Shown here: positions 37,501-52,500 of the stretch, in pieces | Position numbering within the stretch: position 1 is the first letter of the stretch | Layout: every line of letters starts with the position of its first letter | Source of the DNA: Hetaerina americana | Lineage: Eukaryota > Arthropoda > Insecta > Odonata > Calopterygidae | DNA: 64,000 nt | NCBI GenBank assembly: GCA_022747635.1 | Contig: JAKTNV010000119.1 | Span: 372,001-436,000, forward strand | Direction of reading: 5' to 3' | Notes under the pieces: generated by a model | Told to the model about the DNA's origin: nothing | Seen by the model: the letters and a program-made list of their open reading frames with translations, nothing else | Databases searched by the model: none | Made by a program: the position numbers and the translations under genes

Positions 37501-40500
37501 TGCTAAAATTTTAACTAAAAGTTCATTCAAATTAAGTATAGAAATACTGTGAAAATGCCACCATCTCCCATCTATGTCTAAGCTAACATTTGTTGAAGGC
37601 ACAATGAATGGAAACCTTGTAAGGCCTGGAGAAATTTCTCCAGGTGCCCATAAATTGCACCAGGTGCATGATTCTTAATGCAAATCCCTTTTCTGCATTC
37701 TTTGTTCTACCATCTGCTGAATTCATAGTTTCGCTCACAGCTGTGCTTTCTTACAACTCCAAATCACTTTCATACTCTGCAGAAATACCTGTAATAGCTG
37801 TATAATAAATAATTTAAAAAGAGTAAAATATGCAGGAGAAAATTAATTTACCAAAAATAGTAACTATTGGTGTGAAATAAAGTTAGTCAGAAACAAAATG
37901 TGAGAAAAATTCAATAATTGAATGCTCTTGTAAAAAAAAAAGATATCAGTAATATAAATGGCAAAAGCCTACGCTGTGTACCTGATATAGGTATGTGAAA
38001 ACAGCAGCCGGCTACACTCGACCCTGTGTTCTACCCCCATGTACGTGGGTGATCTGAAAACTTTCCAACCTCAACACTCTTCAACAAAAGTCGTGGAATG
38101 TGTTTGCGCATGCATTGAGAGGTAATCAACAAAGTTCCAGCCATTTGGGACTCTTGGTTGTTGCTTGACAATCGTTTGAGTGAGTTATGGTGAGGATATT
38201 TGTGAAAATGGAAAAAATTGAGTCTCGAGCTGACATTTAGTATTGGTTTTTGAAAGGCAATATACCTAAGCAAATCAAAGACAAATTGGATTCTGTGTAT
38301 GGGAACTTTGCGTCATCATTTATTACTGTGAAATTTTGGGCAGGTGAATTCGAACTTGTTCATACCAACTTGGCTGATGATTGTTGTTCTGGACAGCCAA
38401 ATCTGCGACAACCACCATCAATATTGAAAAAGTCACCAAATAGTACCGGACGACCATTGAATCAAGGTTGGAGAGAGAGCAGAGGCTATGGGCATATCGA
38501 AAGAATGCATTTTTCGTATATTGATTTAAGAATTGGACATGCATGTGCGATCCTCACATTGGGTGACGTATTTGCTCTCTTTGGATAAAAAATGCCTTCA
38601 AATGAATATTTCCAAGGCCATTTTGGAGCGGTTCAAGTGAAGCAAGTCAGATTTTTGCAGTGATGCATTACTGTAGATGAAACTTGGGTGCACCATTACA
38701 CTCCTGAGATAAAAGAACAGTCAAAAAAGTGGGTTGCAAAGGATGAACCTTCTCCAAAAAAGGTGAAGACAGTTCCATCAGCTGGGAAGGTGATGGACTG
38801 TTTTTTGGGATAATCACAGGATAGTGTTCATCGATTATCTTCAAGAAAGGTATAACAATAACAGGAGAGTATTACACATTATTACTTAGCAAGCTGAAGG
38901 CAGAAGTTGCAAAGAAACGACTGCATTTGAAGAAGAAGAAAATGCTTAGCATCAGGACAACCTGCTCACTCTTTGGTGGTTGCCATGTCTAAAATTACAA
39001 AATGTTCTTTTATTGGCTGACCACACACACCATATTCACCAGATCTGGCCCTCAGCCTTTTTCCTGTCTTCTTATGTTCAAGTTTCGCCTGGAGGACAAA
39101 TTTACATCGGACGATGTGGTTATCACCTTTGTAAATTACTATTTTGCCGAGAAATACGTCAACCAATATTTGGAAGGGTTAAAAATGTTTAGAGTATCAC
39201 TGGAAAAAGTACATTGACTTTAAAGGAGACTATTTTGCTAAATAAATATGAAGAAAAATGTATTGTTTATTTTTTAGGTGGGAAAATTCTCAGATAATCC
39301 ATGTAGAGTCTAAATTCTTTCATATTTTACATTTAGAAGATGGTTTCAAATGTAAAGAGGGGACACTATCACTTTCAAAAGAAGGCTTGGAGCTCAGGTC
39401 ATTTCTCTTACGAGAGTGAACATAAATATTGCAGGTGCCATTGTGAGAGAAGATCATGGAAGAATATTAGAGTATTGAAAATTACGAGGGTCATCCGGAA
39501 AGTAGTACCCGTTCGTGCCGCATGAAGTGCTGACGACGCGAGTAGCCGCTGGACGAGGTCAGATAGCTTCAGTGGCTTGTCTGCCTTCTCTGAGCCAAGT
39601 TGCGTGACGCTAGCATTGCCTGTGTTGTTTCTGTGATTGTTTACAATGTTTAAAAAAATTGAGAACGCCGCCAGTTGTGAAGTGAGGGCAGTGATTAAAT
39701 TCCTCAATGCAAGAAACGTTCGCCCATGTGATATTCATCGCCAATTAAAGGAGGTGTATGGAGACAATGTAATGGACGAGTCGTCTGTTCGGCGGTGGTG
39801 TCGCAACTTCAACATGGGGAGGGGGAACACACACGACGATGAGCGTTCGGGGAGACCGTCTGTCATTACAGACCAACTGGTGAGCTCAGTTGACGAATTC
39901 GTGAGGAACGATCGGCGCGTCACAATTGATGACATCTGTGAGCATTTTCCCAATGTTTCTCGAACAATTGTTCATGAAATTGTTAAACACCATCTGCATT
40001 ATGCAAAAATTTGTGCAAGATGGGTCCCTCGCGTATCTCAATGAGCTGGCGGCGAAGGACTATGCAGCAGGAATACAGAAACTTGTCACACGTTATGACA
40101 AATGCCTTAATTTGCTTGGAGATTATGTTGAGAAGTAGTTTAAAGTATCCTCTTTCAAATAAAATTTTTTATGTTTGTTAATATTTACTTTTGTGTCTTT
40201 ATTTCACGAACGGGTACTACTTTCCGGATGACCCTCGTAAATGGGTGCCGCTCACATTGATAAAAGAAAAATTGTACATGTGACGTTTGTGTGTAGGCAG
40301 TTCTGTTGACCCCATGGTGAAATCATGATTTCCTTACCAAATTCAAGGTGAAGTGTGTTCCTCTGCCTTGTTATAGTGAAGGCCAATCCACATCTAGCTT
40401 TTCCCTGACCTCCAAACTGAAGAAAAACCTTTTGCAAAGTATTTCTCATCTTGAGAAGTGGTCATAGGCCAACTGAACATGTTTCAACTTACAACAAATG

Positions 40501-43500
40501 CTGGTGGCAAAACACTGGCAAATCAATGAAACTTGTTCCACTCATGAATTGCACTTGTAGCTATCAACATACATGAAATTAAATATTTGTATAATAAATT
40601 AAGTGAAAAAAAAATTTTGATCACTCTTTATTGAACAACCCCTACCGCGTATGGGCGTAATATTAATTTTCACCCTCAGAAAACCAAGTATGTGGTAATA
40701 TCCTGTGAATCATAGAATTGATTCTGTGCATTTGGCAGCAGCTACCTGGTATAGAGAAATTTAAATGAACACGTTCAGATTAATTAAAAATCTGAGAAGA
40801 GTGACCTTATGTCTGCCCTGAATTTTTCTCCAGAAAAATCTAGTGTATAGGATTGGTGTGAGTACTGTGCCTTTTACTTCCATTCCCTCCCTTACTTGGT
40901 AGGTAGGGATGGAATAGTCCCATTGCTTGGCTGATTAGCATCGATGTACCAGGCAATCAAATGCCAGAATTTAGGGTTTTGAACCAGCTACATTTATTTG
41001 GTATCAGAAACTGCAACTGAGTTAAGAAATTAGTATATCTTCACTACTTCCTACAATCCTCACTATTTTTAAGCATTCATAATCAGGAAAGGAACACAAT
41101 TGATGGCTTTCTAATTATTGTACCAAAAGAGGGACAGTATTTCAATATCGTTTAAATGCCCACTTTCCAAACAAAATGCAAACGATAATAAATATCTTAA
41201 GCCTTTAAAATCGTGATAAAATCAAATGACTTTATGAAAAAATGATTTAGCGGCATTTAATGGTAGGCATGACAATGCGAAAAAAAACAGGATCACCAAA
41301 CAATTAACTCAAATTGAGCGTATTTTTGGCAATAAAGCATGAATTTCATGTGGGTCCTAAATCAAATATGTAATTAGGGGTACATCCATCACATCTGGAA
41401 TTCTTTACTAGGGTCCTCTGAAGGGGATAAAATATTGTTTAAGGGTGCTTGTTTCATGATAAGGTTGGATTTATTTTTGCGTGTAGCTTCAAAAACATTT
41501 CACAATTTAAAGGAGAAATATCCTATGTAGGGAAACTATTTTGGTGGACTCGCCCCTTGCCATGAGGAAATCAATTCACCACTAAAGGGAATTCAAGGCA
41601 ACAATGGAGAAAGGAAAACTTTTTCTCTTTCCTGACATGAGAGCATTTTATGGCATAAACTTCATGAAGAATGCAACAGAGTAAATTTGGATTAACCGAG
41701 CATAAATCCTACAAAATTTTGAAAGAAAATCATACATGCTTGGCATGGCAAACAAAAGACACTGAACTTCTACCATCATACTCATATTTCTTCAAATTGA
41801 TCATTATAGCCAACTTCAAATGCAAATAGGGCCCACTGAATTTCATTGGTTCAGTAGCATATATTTAAAAATAAAATAATGTTCTTAATGTGGTGTCAGC
41901 CTTAACTCGGGTTAAACTTTTAGTCACTCCAGATTAATTTAGTATTTGTACCATTATTTTTTTGACCATTTATACTTTTTTAAAGCAATCGATCTAAATG
42001 ATTCTGAGTGTGTCCTAGAAAACTGTGGCCATCGCAATGTCAGTCAATTCCACCGTTTCCACCTTCTTCAGAGCCAGGTCACCTTTAGAAACCCATTGTT
42101 TCGACTGGTCCTTCGTTTCTGGAATTAGTAGTGTATCCATGTTTCATCCATAGTTACAAATAGTCACAAAAACTTGTCAGAATCACAATAGAAAAGCACC
42201 CAACCAGCCTCAGAATGACCACACTATTGCATTTATCCTCCACTGAAAGCAAACGCTGTACCCATCCTACCGAGAATTCATTCACACCCAATTTATTGTG
42301 AAAAATTGAAACCTCTGTACCTTATGATATGCATGTGGCCTCAACTATTTCATGAACTTAGATCCATCAACCACTCAAATCCATCGTATGATATCAATTA
42401 TTCAAGAGGAAGTCACTTCTACTGGACTTCCTAAACAACTTGTTGTTCGTCCTTCGTCCGTTCGTTGCTGACATCCGAAATAACATCATTTGTAGATTCA
42501 CAGCCACGTTCAAACTCATTTGCCCAAATGTAAGCAGTCTGAAACACTGGAGCAGATGTGCCGTGAACTTCATCCATTTTGGCTTTGTTCTCTTTCGGTG
42601 GAAAACATTTTAAATGGAAGTGTTTAATCACTGCATAAAATATTTCTTTCCATTTTTCTAAACAAACAAAAGCTTGTTGCTTCAATGGACTATGAAAATG
42701 AATTCACGTGATGAATATAGCTGAAACTTTGCAGCAGTCTAGTGAAAATGAGACTTTCTAAAAGCAAACCCTTTCCTCTGTGATTTTCTTGGGCATTATT
42801 GACCAAAAAAAGTAGCATTTTGCGAGCACAATTTTGCAGGAACTTTGTCGAATAAAACATATTGTCCCTGAATGAGAAATAAATAAGTAGTCGTACTAAG
42901 GTATTCACTTATATCTGTGTTGATAAGGACGCCCAATGCTTTGAGTAAGTCCAGTAAGTCTGCAAGGTTCAGAATGAGCAAGCTATCAAGTATTAATGTT
43001 TCAGCTTTGCAATGCAAGCCACTATGTAACACATGCGACAAAGTTGGGAAACTATTTTTGATTTACATGCAGACTATCAAATTATGGAGACTAACAGTAC
43101 AAAAAATATCAAATAGAGTTATAAGAATAAAGTATTTTGTTCACCTTTTGGGCAAAAGTTGAAATATTTGAACTCCTATGAAAATTTATGATTGTGAGAT
43201 GAAAATAAATGGAAAAAATGGTTCAAGCGTATAGTGGGCACCTCTTACTGCAAGCAAAATGTGTTCTGGGATCTTTCTGTTAAAATGAAACATTCGTTTG
43301 GTGAAACAATTTTTCCCATGTAAATTAGTGTAAAATATGATAGGGCGTTCCATGTTGAAAAAATATGTTATGTGTAGGGTTTATTCAAAATGTACATGCA
43401 TTATTATTCAAAGTCCATTTATTATACTTAGGAATGTGAATCATCTTGATCTTTTCTTCTCTCATGGGATGAAACAACCTGGAATTCGAACTCAATTTTT

Positions 43501-46500
43501 GAAAACAAAAAATAATCGGAATTATAAGTTCATTATTTATGATACATTCATTATCATTTTGTACTAGAAAGTTGACGAATAACTTTTTTTTGCACATCCT
43601 TCAAAATTTTGTGAAAATATAACTTGGCATTATTATGAAGTAAATTTTCCAATGCACATAGCCACTTTATTATTAGGGAGAGTCTTCGAATGCATGGTAC
43701 GATGCTAGTTTCCCATGAACTCCACATCACATTAAGCCTGCTGTTTGGGAGTACATTCTTGGAACCTCATGGAATTTCTGAATGGTAAACAAGTGGAGGA
43801 TTAATTTTTAAAATTACTGCTTGTATTGGCACAGAGTAGCAGTGTGAGATGACCTTCATTGGCATTTGGCTGGGCAGTACATTCTCTTGGGTTTTAACGT
43901 GCACATAATAGGTTCGCTTCGGCATCTTCTTCCAGAAGAGACCTGGTTCTCACAATTAAAAACCTGTTGTGGCAGGTTACCGTAGGAATCTATGAGCTTC
44001 TTGAAGTCTCCGATGAGGTTCTCTTCTGCCTTTTAGAGTCGGAGCTTCACCTTGACTCTTCTGCTTCACAATGCCGTGGATGCTGCTTCTTCTCTTAAAC
44101 TTTTCGAACCACACATGGCTTTTCTGAAATACTTCTTCAGCTGTAGGTGATCCTGGCATCTTCTTAACAAGGTTTAACAGTTGAGTTTATCTGCCAGGAG
44201 AAATACTATGCATGTGTGTATAATCAGAGAGGCAAAATCCCCATTAGCTAATACAAATAAGTTTCACAGCAGCAACACATGCGAGATACAACTAAACGCA
44301 CTATGCATTTTCAATTTATTTGAGAATATTTTTTAGGAAGTACTTTCAATGAATATTGAAGTGGCTGTTAACTATTGACTCAACTTAGTGATATTATGGA
44401 AATTGTATTAAAAGCGACCATTTTCTATGCCTGATGTAGGAAAAATATCAAAAACTATTTTTGTGAGAAGTAAGCATATGCTGATAGGTTGAAGTTACAC
44501 CCATATAACTTTGGCTTTGCCAATTCCTCATGCATGTACATGAAGTAGCCCTATATGTTAGCTATTCTGAGTTTCTCACCTCATGCTTATCCCTAGGCAT
44601 CATACCCAATGGTCTTTTAATCAAAATCCCAGTTGTGGTATCCCACTTAGCCTTCACCTGCTCTTACTCCAACGATCATGCAATCTCATGTCTGATGTCC
44701 TAACCCACTACCTCTTTCTCCTTAGTCAAAGTCGAATATGCCTGTTATCCCTAGTCAAAATTGTATCCAATTCAACCCCTCTTTCAATTCCATCACTTAA
44801 CCAAAACTTGGGGATCAGGATGGTGCGGTGGCTAACGTACTGGCTTCCCACCCAGAGCCCGGGTTTGAATCCCAGAGGTGGCAGATTTTTTTCAGTGGTA
44901 TCCCGATCCCTACTTGAGGTGCTTTGTGGAGAGCACTTTGAGTGAGTACGACATCCATCGAATGAGAGGTTGATCTGCAGACCCCTTAGCGCCTTGGTGC
45001 CTTTCGACAAGAGTAGGCCAATGCTGATGCTGGGTTTCTCCCCACCCTTCCTTTCCCATCCATCCGTTATTGCGCAAATGACCTTAGCTGTCGGTCGCCT
45101 CCCCTAAAATTACTACTGCTACCAAAAACTTTCCTTGACACTTAGAAACCCAATTCTAAGATGTGACGGCCTTCCGAAATACCCTCCACTCTTTCCCAGT
45201 CTTTCCTCTGAATGGGACTCTCCTGGCCTCCGAAACAACACCCACCCAAACCCTGACCCTTGTTTCGTTCAAAACCAGATATTGCTACCGTTTACAGCAT
45301 ACCCCATCCCTCCAAGGTGCAAAACGCCCATTTTCCCCAGAGGTTAACCTAAAGATGCAGTGACCCAACCCTCCCACACCCTAAGTTGAAAACAAAGTAT
45401 TGAACATTTTGTTAATATCTGTGAGCTAGAGTGGGCTTTCACTACTCGGTAAAGGCCTCTCCTCCTCCCCCACCTCTTATAGGTGCAAACACGCACCATA
45501 CACGCAGACCTTATGCGGAGAAACAGATGTAGAAATTTACAAGTGGTTCTGGCCTGTGATTTGATAAGTGGCTAGTTTCAGACCCTGGTTGTGTTACAGT
45601 CAATCCATGTAAATGTACTCATCCATCTTTTCACTTCATATTTTCACAACTCATGTATTTCTCTTTGTTTCACAGGAAAGATCACATTACCTGAAAAAGT
45701 GGTTTGATCTGCTGGAGAAAAACAAGGAAGAACTTTCTGAAATCATTACTGCAGAATCGGGGAAACCTCTAAAAGAGGCAGCTGGAGAAGTTGCGTATGG
45801 CAATTCATTCATTGAATGGTTTGCCGAAGAAGCCAGAAGGGTGCATGTAAGTTATGCATCAGTGTAATGAAGTATATCTATAGCCTTCTGATGATAGATG
45901 TAATGGTTGCAGCGGAGGTCATTGATATCCTCATATTTGACAGTAGGCATGCCCTCCTGATACATGTCACTTCCAATCAAAGCACAATTTCCTCATTGTA
46001 AATATTTCGAGCCTACACTTGGATACGTATTTCAGTTAATGGACACATGCAGGACACATTTTTAATTAAATGAAATTCTTTAGCAGGGATGATTAATATT
46101 TGGTTTTTTGTACAGCATTGATTGTAAAAATTTTGCTCTATTTTTATGTCAGTGTAATAATAATATGTAATATTGAAAGTGTATGTCAGTTTAATAATAT
46201 ATTATGATATTATTACATTTACAAATATTATCACAATATACAAATAATATTATGATATTATTTGTATATTGTGATAATATTGATGTACTGGCTGTGTGTT
46301 TATATTGTGTGTTGATTGGTGATGTTTCAATAGCTTACATGTCATCAGATAATGCTCAAATCAAATAAGATAACTACAGAATATGGGTTATTCCACATGA
46401 AAAAAAGGAAATATTTTATAAAATTTTAGATTTAACATTTTTTAATTTCCTGACGTTGGCATAGAAGTGGCAAAATATGCTAATATGTCAAAATTAATTT

Positions 46501-49500
46501 TTTCTAACCATCCTGAACTATGTAGAAGCCATTTTCAGCAATGAACATACACTGATTCAGATGTTTTGAGAGCTTCACAAAATTCATTCTAGTGTAAATT
46601 CCAACTGTAACTGCATAAAATCCTTTGTTCTAATTTAAGAGCATTATACATATGGTCTCCAAGTGTATATAAGGTATATTCTTCGTGACCGAAATTTCAT
46701 AATGTTGGCCGTATAAAGTAAACAAATACCTCTTTTTATGAGCGCATTCTTTTGGATAAGGGATATCTCAACATTAAGTTACACTGTTTTTTGCAGCATT
46801 TTGATAAAACTGTGGTAATTTCCTTTTAAACATTTTTACCTTGGGATCATTATTTTTCTCGGTATCGGAAAAATTAGATTGAAACATTGCAAATGCAGAA
46901 ATCATCTCAAGGTTTGCGGGGCAGCAATGTGAATAGATAGCTTTATATTTATCAGTAGCATTTTAGATCTAGATTATAACATAGACAGAGCATTTGTCAT
47001 TTCCTGTTGAATTAGAAAGGTACCTGCACATAAAGATGTTTAAGATTCTTGTAGTAGGACTAAGTAGGCGGGTGGTGGTAAACTTAAAAAAATGAATTAT
47101 GGCAATCTCATGTTGTTGGGACCGATAGCTTTATTTGAGGGTGAGGAGATCCCGTATTTTACCTGGGAAAGTTGAGTTGGCAGACAATTATAATGCCCTT
47201 TCAAGTGAATTGTCCCTCTAATATCACTTTCTTACCTAAAAATGTCTAAAATGGACTTAATATATATAAGGGTGGTCTGAAGGTTTTCAGTCTAGCCCAT
47301 AGATGGCATCCCGTATAGCATGATTTTTTTTCTCTCATGTTGGCGCAACTGTGAGGAGATGCGGTGTGACATTTCAAGCCATTCCAGTTTGCTGTAGCCA
47401 GATATTTGAATCATGTGTTGTTGGAAAAAATCAAGTATCATGCAGTGATGAAACTGTTCATAAGAGAAGGCTTAATGCTGCAAAAAATTCATTTGAGGAT
47501 TGTGAATTGTATGGGGATTCTTCTCCTTCAATATATACCGTGAAGAAATGGGCGGCCGAGTTTACATGTGGCCACGAAAGCCTCCATGATGATCCACGTG
47601 AAGGACATCCGAATAGTCCAACCACATCAAAAATCAAGGAATTAGTGCATGATATGGTATTGGAAGATCTGCATTCAAAAGTGCGTGAATTGCTAATACT
47701 GTAGGAATGCATTGGTTACATTTTGCAGGAGGAATTGCACATGGCAAAGCTTTGTGCAAGATAGGTGCTGCACATGCTCACTTTGGATCAAATACACATT
47801 TGGACAGCTTTTTCCAAACTGCTGGGTGAGCTTTACCAAAAGTAAAGAGTGATTTTCTGTAGCAATGTGTGACAGTTGATGAAACATGAATTCCTCATTG
47901 CACATCAGAATTGAAGCAATCCATGCGGTGGATATGGGCCGGTTCTTCAGCTCCAAAGAAGGCGTCATTGGCAGGAAAGGCTCTGGCTGTGGGTTTTTGG
48001 GATGTGAAAGGAATTCCGTTCTTCAACTATCTGGAAAAAGAGGAAACAATAACTGTGGAGTATTAGTCTAACCTTCTAACAAAACTGGTTGTAAAAATTT
48101 GTAAAAGCAGATCCAGCTTGCAGAAGAGAGAACTGTTTTTCATCAGGACAATGCAAAAAAAAAAGAGCCTTGGTGATGGGAAAATTGATGGATTTGTGCA
48201 ATGAAATGAGCCGGAATGTCCACCCCATTTCCCAGTTTTGGCTCCCTCAGACTTTCCTTCTCTTCCAACAGCTCGAAACTTTCCTCGCTGGTCAACGTTT
48301 TCCGTCCAATCAAGAAGTGATTGCGGCTGTAGATGGGCACTTTACGGCACTTGTAGAGGTGCTCCACGGAGATGAGATAAAGGCACTGGAACATTGCCAA
48401 ATGAAATGTATAAATAGTGAAGGTTTATTTTGTTGAAAAATAAAACTTTTTTGAAGACATAAATCGTCATTTTCATTAACAGGTCGAGAACTTTTCAGAT
48501 GACTCTCATAAATGGGTCAGAGCTTGAATAAAGGTAGTCCATGCAATGTATGTTCCTTGGTGAGTGAAGTGGCTAAGGCATCTGACCACAGTGTTGTTGC
48601 ATCTTAAAGTGATGGTGTCATGTTAAAATCACTATTGTGAATGGCAATTATTTATTCCTCTAAATTATGATGAACACACATATGAGAATAGGACTGCACC
48701 TGTTGTACTTGGTAGCAGGGGTGGCAGGACCTCTGCTCATCAAATGAAATCCCTTCGTAGTTGAATCGACAGCAGCAGCAAACTAAGGAGAGGAAGTATT
48801 GATGTTTTATGGCTGTGCAAGGGAAAATAATAATAAGATTGACTTATCATGTTGACATTTAAATAAAGAATAGTATAATTCAAAAAATAAAATATGTAGA
48901 TACGTATGCACATGAACAATTCATAAAACATACAATATTCACTGCAATGTCGTGTCTTTCAGATACTCCCTAACAAAATAGTACAATTTGCCATTAGAAT
49001 TTATTCAAGCTGCATTTCAGGGATGTGATACTGATCTCATATTTTGCAGAATGAGGAAGTTCATTAAAATGTATCATATATCTTCGGTTCTTATGGCAGT
49101 CTTTTGCATATTGATTGGAAAGAAGTGGAAGTCATGTTTCTTTTTATAATAATAAATGATGATAATATGATGTAGGAAGTGAGCTCCAGTTTCCCCAGAT
49201 TAGAAGGTTTGACAGAATCAGTCCATGATGAAGTAGATTTAATGATCTCACATAGTTTGTCCTTTATAAATGATATAGCTTCTGCCAATTTGGCAATTTG
49301 CTGGCCACTGTCTTTGTGACACGAAAAATCCTAACAAATCCTGGCAACTCACAGATGGTTTTAAACTTTTTTCAGTAACAGGCAAACCTTAAGAATTAAA
49401 TATTTACATCGAAAAGCAGAGGAAATAAATGCCTCCTTTGTATGAGGGTAGTTTGAAAGGTTCATTGGAATCACCACCAGATGTCAGCACTGGTGCAACA

Positions 49501-52500
49501 ACTTTCTGGTGTAGTAATAGGTAATCCTTTACAAGTAAAGGCATAATGCATCAATGCTCTGGGAAGAGATCTGTGGTGTGGAAGGCCATCTGATGTTGCT
49601 CCCATGTAGTGATTTGTGAAGATAGAAAATTGAGATTGAAGTGGGGAATTAATACTTCATAAAGAAAGGTATGAAAGTAAAGGAAATTCATGTTGAATTT
49701 CAGAACACTCTGGAGGACTCAGCTCCTTCATATTCAACTGTTGCCGAGTTGACAAATGAGTTTAAGTTTGGTCGGGACAGCTGGGATAATGATCGGTGTA
49801 GTGGGCGGCCAAAATGTGACAGTACCCCATAAAGTTTTGCAAAAGTGGTTAAAATGGTCATGGAGGACCTACGACTGAAAGTGCAAGAAATCGCTGAAGC
49901 TGTGGGGATGTCATGTGAATGGGCATATCACCTTTTAACTGGAATTGGATCTGAAACAATTATCTTCTAGATGTGTGCCACGATTCTTGATGCAGGATCA
50001 CAAACGCATCAGAATTGAAATTTCGGAACAATGTTTGACCCATTTTAAGAGCAACCAAAAAGGTTTTCTGCTCCTGTTTGTAATCACAGATGAAACTTTG
50101 GGTCCACTACTCTACCCCAGAGACAAAACAGCAGTCAAAGCAGTGGAAACATGTTGATTCACCCCCAATAAAGAAAACAAAGGCAATGCATTTGCCTGGA
50201 AAGGTGATGGCTTAAGTTTTCTGGAATACGAAAGGAATTCTGCCGATAGATTATCTTCCCACTGGTCAAACAATTACTGGACAACATTACACTAACCTCT
50301 TGGACCAACTGCAGCAAATAATATATGAAAAAAGGCCAGGTTTGGCAAGGAAGATGGTCATTGTTCATCGAGACAATGCATCCCCACGCACAAGTGATGT
50401 TGCTATGGCAAAAATATGTGAACTAAGATATGAATTGTTGCCACACCCACCTTATTTGCCTGATTTCGCTCCATAAGATTTCCATCTTTCCCATAGCTCA
50501 AAATTTTCCTCGATGGACAGAGATTCTCTCCAAACAAAGAACTAACAGCCAAAGGTATTTTCCAGGCCTGAATGAATCTAATTTTTGGGATGGGATCAAG
50601 ACATTGGAACTTTGATGGACCAAGTGCATTAGTGTACAGGGAGACTACATTGAAAAATAAAAAAGTTTCATGGAGATAAGTCGTTTATTTATATTCCATT
50701 ACAAGAAATTTTTTAACTGCCCTCGGTTTATAACCCATTTTGCAAGACCTATTAGCCATCACATCAGTAATATCAACCATCTTACAAAAAAATCAGAGTG
50801 AGCTCTACCCTTGACTATTAACCAGCCTCTGGGTTGAGTATTTTGTTTGGTTTTATGGTTAAAAATACTTTGTTGAGGCTTTGTCATGAATTTCTTTGAT
50901 TTTAAGCATTTGTTACCTCTGTGTTATTATTCGATGGTAATTTGCATTCTATTTATAAGTGCATTGAAAACATGTAATTTTTCAGGGTGAAGTAATTGCA
51001 AGTCCTGTGAAGAGCAAAGAAATGATTTTCATCAAAAGGCCTATTGGTGTGACAGCTTTAATAACGCCTGTGAGTATTCATTTAAATATTCTTTGCATTT
51101 AAATTTATCAAGCCATTAACTTGTGAGAGATTCGAGTCATGCCTCTACTAACCATTAAGAATCTGCATTCTTTCACAGAATGTTCAGGAAAAACGGTGAA
51201 CTTGTTCACGAAAGAGGTTTCAATTGCAGACTTCTCAGATAGTAAAAGCTTGGGGAGATGTTTTTGAATTTAGTGGCCACAAACATGAAATGAGTGATCT
51301 GCACAGCAAATACATGAGTATGCCACTATTGTCCTTTTCCGATGACATCAAGAACATAATACGAACCCCAACGTATTACGGGCGGAGGGATCACGAATGT
51401 AAGATTAGAGAGATTGACTGCAGCACAGACAGATTTAAATGGTCATTTTTTCCGAGAGCAATAAGAGACCAGAATTCTTGTAATCGAAATCCCCCAGGAG
51501 CCGGCTCGACATAATAAGTATTAACCTACAAGGTAGCGACTGCGCAGGGTTATACGATTATATTTATATATATATTTTTTTTGCAGGTTCCCCTTACCTT
51601 TCCCCATCCATTTGAAAAACCCTAACCCCCTCATCCCTTACCCTTTCCTCCTGGTGCTGCACCCCCTACCACACACCTTTTTGGTGGCTTGCAGGGTATT
51701 GATGTAGATGTATTGTGGGAGACCAAAGCCTGCCTCATAAAAATGAAGCATTAATTCATGGATATTCTGTTTTGTAAAATATGAACTTGAGTAGTTTTTA
51801 CTATTGATATAATTTTAAAGAAAGTGTGCGGTAGACAGTTGATTGTGAAATGCAAGGAAAATATTTCACCACTATTTCTACTGTAGTTGGATTGTAATAT
51901 TGAGTACAAGATTTTGCAGAGTTGGTCATACCCTGTGCCTTGGTGAAGGGATATTTTTTATTTATTTTTGAATGGTACTTTCTCTCTTTTCTCTTATGGT
52001 TGTCATCATTATAAGTAATCAACCTATTAAGGTTTTGTTTTAAATGTAATAAGTACTAATATTAAATTTTGTGTCAGCTTTGTCCTGCTTACCCTACATG
52101 ATATCCTTTGTCTGTTCTATTTAAATTCTTTCTGCCTTCATGCCCATCTGCCTTAATGTAAAAGCCGAACTCGCTTCCTTCTTCTACCCCAAAGTGAGGG
52201 TGGTTTACGAAGTCTGTGCATTTCATTGTTCATCTCATACCTTTTGCACTGTCTTAATTTACTCAATAATAAACGCAATCCCTAGGCTGTCTTACTCACT
52301 ATTGCTTGATCATCTGCAAACCTATCTGAAGTAATCCCTTTGCCGTCTACTTTTATTCCTAGCTCAAGTCCTTTGTATGCCAAGCACAATGTGCTCAATG
52401 TGTTTGTCCTTCTGAAGAAATTCATGATGAATAACACCTTCGACATCAAAGAAAACCAGGAGCATTACTTCGATTGGCTCTTTCTCGATTTTTTGGTTTG

